Assembly: GCA_002469605.1 (NCBI GenBank)
Contig: DKMV01000242.1
Location: 578-6,236, forward strand
Source: Leclercia sp. UBA7405
Lineage (GTDB): Bacteria > Pseudomonadota > Gammaproteobacteria > Enterobacterales > Enterobacteriaceae
Reading direction: 5' to 3'
DNA: 5,659 nucleotides
In this document: positions 1-5,659 of the stretch, in pieces
How the letters are laid out: each line of letters starts with the position of its first letter
Position numbering within the stretch: the first letter of the stretch is position 1
Notes under the pieces: model-generated
What the model saw: only the letters and a program-made list of their open reading frames with translations
What the model was told of the DNA's origin: nothing
Database searches by the model: none
Program-made: the position numbers and the translations under genes

Positions 1-630
1 CTGCAGCAGGTGTTCGGCATGGCGGAAGGGCTGGTGAACTACACCGCCCTCGATGACGCCCCGGAAAAAATCATCAATACCCAGGGACGCCCGATGAGCC
101 CCGACGACGAGGTCTGGGTGGCGGACGAAAACGGCAACCCGCTGCCGCGCGGGGAAGTAGGGCGCCTGATGACCCGCGGGCCTTACACCTTCCGCGGCTA
201 TTACAGGAGCCCGGAACACAACGCCAGCGCCTTTGATGCCAACGGCTTTTACTGCTCGGGCGATCTGATCTCCATCGACGAGCAGGGCTACATCACGGTG
301 CAGGGGCGCGAGAAAGATCAGATCAACCGCGGCGGGGAGAAGATCGCAGCGGAAGAGATCGAGAACCTGCTGCTGCGCCACGAGGCGGTGATCCACGCCG
401 CATTGGTCAGCATGGAGGACAGCCTGCTGGGCGAAAAAAGCTGTGCGTATCTGGTGGTGAAACAGCCCCTGCGCGCGGTGGAAGTGCGCCGTTTCCTGCG
501 CGAGCAGGGGGTGGCCGATTATAAGCTGCCGGATCGCGTGGAGTGCGTGCACGCACTGCCCCTGACGCCGGTCGGTAAAGTTGACAAGAAACAGTTGCGC
601 CTGTGGCTGGCTGAACGCGCCCAGGGCTGA
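1..630 (+). CDS. entE: EntE, 2,3-dihydroxybenzoate-AMP ligase, C-terminal part (5' end outside window)
   Basis: Cytoplasmic adenylating enzyme of enterobactin synthesis. It activates 2,3-dihydroxybenzoate with ATP and transfers it to the phosphopantetheine arm of the EntB carrier domain. The frame is open from base 1, so the gene is truncated by the window edge; 209 codons remain of about 536 in E. coli. Visible adenylate-forming family motifs are [11 protein letters not shown] near the start (A5 region, typical of DHB/aryl acid ligases), CSGDL (A7, ATP-ribose binding Asp), [14 protein letters not shown] (A8 hinge between the large and small domains) and [10 protein letters not shown] (A10). 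The A10 lysine at bases 577-579 is the catalytic lysine of the adenylation half-reaction. All motifs are intact. The stop lies 10 nt before entB, as expected in an entCEBAH operon, which is known to be Fur-controlled upstream of entC, outside this window. Confidence 0.97.
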   Translation: MQQVFGMAEGLVNYTALDDAPEKIINTQGRPMSPDDEVWVADENGNPLPRGEVGRLMTRGPYTFRGYYRSPEHNASAFDANGFYCSGDLISIDEQGYITVQGREKDQINRGGEKIAAEEIENLLLRHEAVIHAALVSMEDSLLGEKSCAYLVVKQPLRAVEVRRFLREQGVADYKLPDRVECVHALPLTPVGKVDKKQLRLWLAERAQG

Positions 631-640
631 GGAACAGAGA

Positions 641-1494
641 ATGGCTATCCCAAAATTAAACGCTTATGCGCTGCCGACGGCGGCCGAACTGCCTGATAAC
701 AAGGTGAACTGGGCCTTTGAGCCGGCCCGCGCCGCGCTGTTGATCCACGATATGCAGGAGTACTTCCTCAACTTCTGGGGCGAAAACAGCGCCATGATGC
801 AGCAGGTGGTGGCGAATATCGCCACCCTGCGCGAGTACTGTAAAAAGCACAATATTCCGGTCTACTACACCGCCCAGCCGAAAGAGCAGAGCGATGAAGA
901 CCGCGCCCTGCTGAACGACATGTGGGGGCCGGGGCTGACCCGTTCCCCGGAGCAGCAGCGTATTGTGGCTGAACTGGCCCCGGACGAAGCGGACACCGTG
1001 CTGGTGAAGTGGCGCTACAGCGCTTTCCACCGTTCGCCGCTGGAGCAGATGCTGAAAGAGACCGGGCGCAACCAGCTGATCATCACCGGCGTTTATGCCC
1101 ACATCGGCTGCATGACCACCGCCACCGACGCCTTTATGCGTGATATCAAGCCTTTCTTTGTGGCCGACGCGCTGGCGGACTTTACCCGGGACGAACACCT
1201 GATGTCGCTGAAATACGTGGCGGGCCGCTCCGGCCGCGTGGTGATGACCGATGAGCTGGTGCCTGCGGTGCCGGCCTCGAAAGCGGCGCTGCGCGCGCTG
1301 GTGCTGCCCCTGCTGGACGAATCCGACGAGCCGATGGATGACGAAAACCTGATCGACTACGGTCTGGACTCGGTGCGCATGATGGCCCTGGCGGCCCGCT
1401 GGCGCAAAGTGTACGGGGATATCGACTTCGTGATGCTGGCGAAAAATCCCACCATCGACGCCTGGTGGGCGCTGCTCTCCCGCGAGGTGAAGTG

Positions 1495-1495
<1 letters not shown>
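641..1495 (+). CDS. entB: EntB, bifunctional isochorismatase / aryl carrier protein
   Basis: The N-terminal isochorismatase domain hydrolyses isochorismate to pyruvate and 2,3-dihydro-2,3-dihydroxybenzoate. The C-terminal aryl carrier domain holds DHB for EntF. The product is 284 aa (E. coli 285). The isochorismatase domain spans about residues 1-207, with D37 (LIHDMQ), K123 (LVKWR) and, in the place where cysteine hydrolases of this superfamily have their nucleophile, G156 (AHIGCM), as known for true isochorismatases. The carrier domain spans about 210-284 with the motif GLDSVRMM; S244 is the phosphopantetheine attachment serine. The ATG at 641 is chosen because it follows TGAGGA (628-633) at a normal distance and matches the EntB N-terminus. 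An in-frame ATG at 581 lies inside entE and would add 20 unrelated residues. The stop overlaps the entA start by one base (TGATG), suggesting translational coupling. Confidence 0.98.
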
Positions 1496-2665
<1,170 letters not shown>

Positions 2666-2676
2666 AGAGGCGGGAT

Positions 2677-2696
2677 GGCCGGGGCGAACCCCGGCC
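2677..2696. terminator. Perfect GC-rich hairpin between convergent entH and M20 peptidase genes
   Basis: GGCCGGGG (2677-2684) and CCCCGGCC (2689-2696) form an uninterrupted 8-bp stem, all G-C pairs, around the 4-nt loop CGAA. It sits in the 48-nt gap between the entH stop and the stop of the opposing peptidase gene, where a bidirectional terminator is expected. Neither strand has a clear T-run after the stem (TGCTGACAG on plus; ATCCCGCCTCTTT on minus, weakly T-rich). Intrinsic termination may therefore be inefficient, or the hairpin may mainly protect 3' ends. CGAA is a GNRA-like, stable kind of tetraloop closed by G-C. Confidence 0.5.
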
Positions 2697-2713
2697 TGCT
2701 GACAGCTGTGGCG

Positions 2714-3826
2714 TTACAGCATGGAGATAATGCGTTTTAAGAGCCGGATGCGCGGCTCAATGGACGCCTTATCCAGCCATTCCGCCGGGCTGTGGAAGCC
2801 GGCGCCAATCGGCCCTAAACCGTCCAGCGTCGGGATGCCAAGCGCGGCGGTGTGGTTGGCGTCGCTGCCGCCGCCCACCGCCTGCCAGGTAATGGCAATG
2901 CCTTCCGCTTTGCCGGCGGCTTCTACCTGCTGCATGAGATGGCGCGTGGCCTCGCTCGTCGCCATTGCCGGTTTGTGGTTCACCTGGGTTAAGGTTGTGG
3001 TGACGCCCGCTAAAAATCCCTGCTCGCACAGGGCGATCAGCGCCTGGTTTACCCGGGCATATTCAACGTTTTCCCAAAAACGCACGTCCAGCTCCGCCGT
3101 GGCGCGGTCGGCCACCACGTTCGCCGCACTGCCGCCCTGAATCACCCCCACGTTAAGCGTGGTGCCGCGCGCCCGGTCGCCAAGCCCGTTGATGGCGATA
3201 ACGCTGTTTGCCAGCGCGGTAATGGCCGAGCGCCCCTTTTCCGGATCGTTACCCGCATGAGCCGCCACGCCGCTAAAGGTGAGGTGATAGCCCGCCATCC
3301 CTTTGCGCGCGTTGACCAGCGAGCCGTCGGCGCGCGCGGCTTCGCACACCAGCACGCAGCGGGCGCGCTTTGCCAGGGCGCCGATCCACTCGTGGGAATA
3401 GACCGAGCCGGTCTCTTCGTCCGGGTTCATCGCCACGGCAATCGCCAGACGCGCTTTATCACCGGCATCCAGCGCGCGCATGGCCCACAGAATATTCAGC
3501 AGCCCGCTTTTCATGTCGGAGACGCCCGGTCCGTACAGGCGGGTGTCGTCTTCACTGAGCGGTCTTTCGGCTACGGTGCCGGGAGGAAACACGGTATCAA
3601 GATGGCCAACCAGCAGGACGTCAAACCGTTCGGCCTCGGGTTTGTTCGTCACGAACAGGCCGGGGCCGACGTTAGCGCCCAGATCTACCCGCGCGGTATG
3701 CCAGCCTTCACGCTGCCACAGGGATTCGATAACGCCTGCCACCTTCGCCACGCCGGTGATAGTCCCGGTGCCGCAGTCGATGTTTACCAGGGTTTTAAGC
3801 TCTTCGATGTAATGGTCAATATTCAT
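2714..3826 (-). CDS. M20 family zinc metallopeptidase, carboxypeptidase G2 (glutamate carboxypeptidase)-like
   Basis: Predicted cytoplasmic di-zinc exopeptidase (370 aa, no signal peptide). The family removes a C-terminal amino acid, often glutamate, from dipeptides or N-acyl amino acids; the substrate here is unknown. All M20 ligands are visible: H75 in GHLDTVF with D77, bridging D104 in GVSDMKSG, general base E137 and ligand E138 in NPDEETGS, E162 in CEAA, and H345 in GFHSPAEW. H190 (VAAHAGNDPEKGRSA) and R249 lie in the lid/dimerisation domain, about residues 175-290. GGGSDAN (318-324) is also typical of CPG2-like members. The start at 3826 has AGGA (3834-3837) seven bases upstream and lies 13 nt after the yjiG-like stop, so it is the third gene of an operon. 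It holds the position that iadA has in E. coli yjiH-yjiG-iadA. Family assignment is firm; specificity is inference. Confidence 0.93.
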   Translation of the reverse strand: MNIDHYIEELKTLVNIDCGTGTITGVAKVAGVIESLWQREGWHTARVDLGANVGPGLFVTNKPEAERFDVLLVGHLDTVFPPGTVAERPLSEDDTRLYGPGVSDMKSGLLNILWAMRALDAGDKARLAIAVAMNPDEETGSVYSHEWIGALAKRARCVLVCEAARADGSLVNARKGMAGYHLTFSGVAAHAGNDPEKGRSAITALANSVIAINGLGDRARGTTLNVGVIQGGSAANVVADRATAELDVRFWENVEYARVNQALIALCEQGFLAGVTTTLTQVNHKPAMATSEATRHLMQQVEAAGKAEGIAITWQAVGGGSDANHTAALGIPTLDGLGPIGAGFHSPAEWLDKASIEPRIRLLKRIISML

Positions 3827-3839
3827 GATCGGATCCTGT

Positions 3840-4304
3840 TCAGAGAATAATGCGCATGAGCAGCATGGCTAAAAACGCGTTGCATACCGAAATGGCAATC
3901 ATCAGCGGGATGCGTTTTGCCCGGGTGCCAATCACCCCCAGAATGCGGCCAAGGTACTGCACCTGGGAGCCCATCAGATAGATAGCGGGCGCCAGGATGG
4001 CGAGGTGTTCGCCGGCAAGAAGGCCTTTATCGAACAGGCCAATGGCCACGCCGATTCCGCCACCCATCGACATCCAGCCGCCAATCAGCACGGCGGCGGC
4101 TTCACCCGGCAGGCCAAACAGCCCCATCAGCGGAGAGAAGAGCATCCCCAGCCCTTTGAGGGCGCCGGTGATCTCCAGAGCTTTGATGATGATAAACGCC
4201 ATCACCACGTTGGGCAGGGTGCTGCTGGTGGCGATGTGCCAGCCTTTGCGCGCCCCTTCGACAAAGACATCGGTGATCACGGGGTTGGATTGCGGGGCGC
4301 TCAT
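3840..4304 (-). CDS. yjiG: YjiG-like Gate-domain (SpmB-like) inner membrane protein
   Basis: Small polytopic membrane protein of 154 aa (E. coli YjiG is about the same length) belonging to the nucleoside-recognition/Gate family that includes SpmA and SpmB. Hydrophobic segments lie at about residues 31-48, 67-90, 100-116 and 132-153. Family features seen include the soluble-looking N-terminus FVEGARKGWHIA, LPNVVMAF, LFGLPGEAAAVL, MSMGGGIGVA and YLMGSQVQYLGR. Its core aligns almost without gaps with the partner encoded just upstream (VM, LE, GAL, PL, GLPG, LIG and S positions match), so the two are paralogous halves that probably work as a pair. The ATG overlaps the upstream stop by 4 nt (ATGA, 4301-4304), indicating translational coupling and matched amounts. 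The biochemical function of the family is not established; transport or gating of a small solute is an inference. Whether it is the true orthologue of E. coli yjiG or a paralogue is unclear. Confidence 0.87.
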   Translation of the reverse strand: MSAPQSNPVITDVFVEGARKGWHIATSSTLPNVVMAFIIIKALEITGALKGLGMLFSPLMGLFGLPGEAAAVLIGGWMSMGGGIGVAIGLFDKGLLAGEHLAILAPAIYLMGSQVQYLGRILGVIGTRAKRIPLMIAISVCNAFLAMLLMRIIL

Positions 4305-5017
4305 ACGGCTTCTCCTTCTGCCTGTGCCGGGGCGGGTTTATGGGTGAACTTCAGGATCAGGCGCAGCAGGTTGGCGCCGACGATTTTCATGATGAACATG
4401 ACGGCGATGCAGGCGCCAATAGAGGTGGGGACGGCCGCGCTGCCGTCGACCGCCACCAGCGTAAAGAGGATGGCGCCGGAAGAGAAAAAGTTGGTGATCA
4501 TCGCCCCGGCGGAAAACTGGAACATGGCGAACACATCTTTTTCCGCTTCGCTGATTTGCCCTTCATCCGCCAGGTTGCGGGTAAGGGATGCCCCGACGTC
4601 GGTACTTTGCAGGCTGCCAATCAGCGCCAGCCCGGCCGTTCCCGGAATGCCCAGCAGCGGGCGTAACAGCGGTGTTAAGAGCTTGCGCGCCGCGCGCAGG
4701 GCGCCATAGTGCTCCAGAACGTTGATCATCCCAAGGGCAAACATCACCGCCGGTATGAGCCCCAGCGCGAAGAGAAAGCCGTCCATCGCGCCGCTACCGC
4801 CGGTGCCGCGAAAGGCGCTGGTGGCGGTGATTAAGGTGCCATCCTCCAGGCTGGCTTTGCTGACCACTCTGCCAAAGGCGCCGTTAAGGGTGGTGAAATC
4901 AAAAACGCCGTACCACGCTTTTCCCCCCAACAGGCCAGAGAAGAAAACCGCTGCGAAAGCCAGCGCCACGTACGCGCCAGGCCCAACCCTGTAATCCTGA
5001 GGTGTAGAACTGTTCAT
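4301..5017 (-). CDS. yjiH: YjiH-like Gate-domain (SpmA-like) inner membrane protein
   Basis: First gene of the minus-strand operon, 238 aa, similar in kind and size to E. coli YjiH (about 227 aa). It has a short polar N-terminus, hydrophobic segments at about residues 14-32, 80-102, 118-135, 165-190 and 197-222, and a polar tail (KPAPAQAEGEAV). The Gate core holds LIPAVMFALGMINVLEHYGAL, LLGIPGTAG, LIGSLQSTDVGAS, the acidic loop NLADEGQISEAEKD and TNFFSSGA. The reading frame stays open upstream to 5284, but ATG 5017 is chosen because it has AAGGA (5025-5029) in AAGGAAAAGG just upstream and gives a family-like N-terminus. The 89 upstream codons are arginine- and cysteine-rich without family features and cross the regulatory repeats. 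Probable partner of the YjiG-like protein; molecular role unknown. Confidence 0.88.
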   Translation of the reverse strand: MNSSTPQDYRVGPGAYVALAFAAVFFSGLLGGKAWYGVFDFTTLNGAFGRVVSKASLEDGTLITATSAFRGTGGSGAMDGFLFALGLIPAVMFALGMINVLEHYGALRAARKLLTPLLRPLLGIPGTAGLALIGSLQSTDVGASLTRNLADEGQISEAEKDVFAMFQFSAGAMITNFFSSGAILFTLVAVDGSAAVPTSIGACIAVMFIMKIVGANLLRLILKFTHKPAPAQAEGEAV

Positions 5018-5071
5018 TTCCTTTTCCTTGTTTATGCAACTGTGCAGCGTCATTCTGGCGAGGAAACGAGC

Positions 5072-5115
5072 AAAAAAGATGATATGAATCATCCTGTAAT
5101 GGCATCCCAGGATGA
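5072..5115 (-). promoter_or_regulatory. Nested inverted repeats over the probable yjiH-like promoter (candidate operator, Fur-like)
   Basis: Two overlapping inverted repeats lie 61-98 nt upstream of the yjiH-like start. The first is GATGAT (5078-5083) / ATCATC (5088-5093) around ATGA. The second is TCATCCTG (5089-5096) / CAGGATGA (5108-5115) around 11 nt. On the minus strand TATCAT (5084-5079) is a 5/6 match to a -10 box, but no good -35 box stands 16-18 nt upstream. The first repeat would cover the -10 and the second the -35 position, as an operator would. Bases 5078-5096 also match 12 of 19 positions of the classical Fur consensus, a weak match. On the minus strand the first repeat is followed by six T, so a weak terminator/attenuator is an alternative reading. 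Confidence 0.4.
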
Positions 5116-5165
5116 AAAGCGCAGAAGTGTGACCCTGGCCGCGAGTCGCACCTTTACCTGCCGAA

Positions 5166-5181
5166 AGTGATCCGCTTAACA
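5166..5181. promoter_or_regulatory. Candidate CRP (cAMP receptor protein) site between yjiH-like gene and cstA
   Basis: AGTGA (5166-5170), six bases, TAACA (5177-5181) matches 8 of the 10 core positions of TGTGA-N6-TCACA. The centre lies 126 nt before the cstA start. cstA of E. coli is known to need CRP-cAMP, so a site is expected here. Possible cstA -10 boxes are TAAAAA (5233-5238) or TAGAAA (5252-5257, with TTGTTA at 5230-5235 as -35, spacing 16). These would put the site near -71 or -91, both helical positions usable by class I activation. The site is shared by the divergent spacer and could also act on the minus-strand operon. Confidence 0.35.
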
Positions 5182-5286
5182 CTGTGTTGTAAATCCCCGG
5201 TCTTACCCCACACTTCTGTGTTTCAAAGTTGTTAAAAATCCTCCGGTGATCTAGAAACAAAATGTAACACCTCCTGTTTCTCACTG

Positions 5287-5315
5287 ACGGACAACAACTA
5301 TGAACAACTCAGGGA
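5287..5315 (+). promoter_or_regulatory. cstA ribosome binding site with CsrA-like GGA motifs
   Basis: The only Shine-Dalgarno-like stretch before cstA is ACGGACA (5287-5293), with GGA ending eight bases before the ATG. A second GGA occurs in CAGGGAA (5310-5316) a few codons into the gene. CsrA binds GGA-centred motifs, and E. coli cstA translation is known to be repressed by CsrA covering the ribosome binding site. The ACGGAC core over the weak SD fits that mechanism. The motifs are seen; CsrA binding in this organism is inferred. Confidence 0.45.
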
Positions 5316-5659
5316 AATACCTTATCTGGGCCATGCTCTGCGTAGTGGGGGCATTTGCTCTGGGCTATATCGCCCTCAATCGTGGTGAACAGATAAATGC
5401 GCTGTGGATTGTGGTGGCCTCTGTCTGTATCTATCTGATTGCCTACCGCTTCTACGGCCTGTTTATCGCCCGGAAAGTGCTCTCTGTCGACGCCACGCGC
5501 ATGACGCCGGCGGTGCGGCACAATGACGGTCTGGACTACGTGCCGACCGATAAAAAAGTGCTGTTTGGTCACCACTTTGCGGCCATCGCCGGGGCGGGCC
5601 CGCTGGTCGGGCCGGTGCTGGCGGCGCAGATGGGCTATCTGCCGGGGATGATCTGGATC
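5300..5659 (+). CDS. cstA: CstA, carbon starvation protein, N-terminal part (3' end outside window)
   Basis: Polytopic inner membrane transporter induced by carbon starvation, linked in E. coli to peptide use and to pyruvate uptake. Only the first 120 codons of about 701 are present; the frame is open to the last base. Two membrane segments are visible, about residues 8-25 and 33-50, followed by a cytoplasmic-side basic stretch. The strongly conserved family block VRHNDGLDYVPTDKKVLFGH (72-91) and GAGPLVGPVLAAQMGYLPG (98-116) then follow. The N-terminus MNNSGKYLIW matches E. coli CstA (MNKSGKYL) and fixes the ATG at 5300, preceded by GGA at 5289-5291. It lies 282 nt from, and divergent to, the yjiH-like gene. 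In E. coli it follows entH directly; here 2.6 kb separates them. Both its promoter region and the neighbouring peptidase cassette suggest a peptide or organic acid theme. Confidence 0.97.
   Translation, partial: MNNSGKYLIWAMLCVVGAFALGYIALNRGEQINALWIVVASVCIYLIAYRFYGLFIARKVLSVDATRMTPAVRHNDGLDYVPTDKKVLFGHHFAAIAGAGPLVGPVLAAQMGYLPGMIWI

Noticed and set aside
3257..3850. Plus-strand open frame of about 197 codons opposite the M20 peptidase
   Set aside because: It lies wholly antisense to a gene with all catalytic motifs, has no recognisable domain, and is explained by high GC and codon bias.
4005..4709. Plus-strand open frame of about 234 codons opposite the yjiG/yjiH-like genes
   Set aside because: Low-complexity, Ala/Gly/Arg/His-rich shadow of two real membrane protein genes.
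5128..5132. TGTGA as a CRP half-site
   Set aside because: No matching second half at the N6 spacing.
5245..5260. GGTGA-TCTAGA-AACAA as a CRP site
   Set aside because: The left half and spacer look good but the right half matches TCACA at only one position.
5018..5284. N-terminal extension of the yjiH-like protein by 89 codons
   Set aside because: The frame is open but the residues are Arg/Cys/His-rich with no family features. The extension crosses the probable promoter and repeats, and ATG 5017 has a strong AAGGA site.
2666..5299. Mobile element or attachment-site signature around the cassette
   Set aside because: No terminal inverted repeats, flanking direct repeats, tRNA fragment or recombinase gene were found by reading the borders.

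Overview
This GC-rich window comes from a member of the Enterobacteriaceae. Its left part is the 3' half of a catecholate siderophore (enterobactin) operon in the order entE-entB-entA-entH. Its right edge is the start of cstA. The proteins are close to their E. coli counterparts in length and active-site positions (for example EntB D37/K123 and EntH Q48/H54/E63/S67 fall at the E. coli numbers as I recall them). The high GC content and the extra genes point to an Enterobacter, Klebsiella or related genus rather than E. coli itself. I cannot fix the genus from sequence alone.

Layout. Bases 1-2665, plus strand: the end of entE (2,3-dihydroxybenzoate-AMP ligase), then entB (isochorismatase plus aryl carrier protein), entA (2,3-dihydro-2,3-dihydroxybenzoate dehydrogenase) and entH (proofreading thioesterase). 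They are packed with gaps of 10 nt, a 1-nt overlap and 1 nt. Bases 2666-2713: a short convergent gap with a perfect GC-rich hairpin. Bases 2714-5017, minus strand: a compact three-gene operon read right to left, yjiH-like, yjiG-like, then an M20/CPG2-type metallopeptidase. Bases 5018-5299: a divergent regulatory region. Bases 5300-5659, plus strand: the first 120 codons of cstA, which runs off the window.

How the genes work together. EntA makes 2,3-dihydroxybenzoate (DHB) from the product of the EntB isochorismatase domain. EntE activates DHB and loads it on the EntB carrier domain. EntH clears wrongly loaded carrier. The minus-strand cassette is a separate unit. Two small paralogous Gate-domain membrane proteins are followed by a cytoplasmic zinc exopeptidase with all expected metal ligands. 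E. coli has the same yjiH-yjiG pair followed by iadA (isoaspartyl dipeptidase), so here an unrelated peptidase occupies the iadA slot. In E. coli, as I recall, entH is followed directly by cstA, so the cassette appears to have been placed between them. The natural inference is uptake, export or sensing of an acidic dipeptide or N-acyl amino acid coupled to its hydrolysis. The substrate cannot be read from the sequence.

The most interesting non-coding region is 5070-5240. It contains nested inverted repeats over the likely yjiH promoter, which also resemble a weak Fur box, and a CRP-like site between the divergent genes. I see no tRNA, rRNA, CRISPR array, insertion sequence or attachment site in the window.
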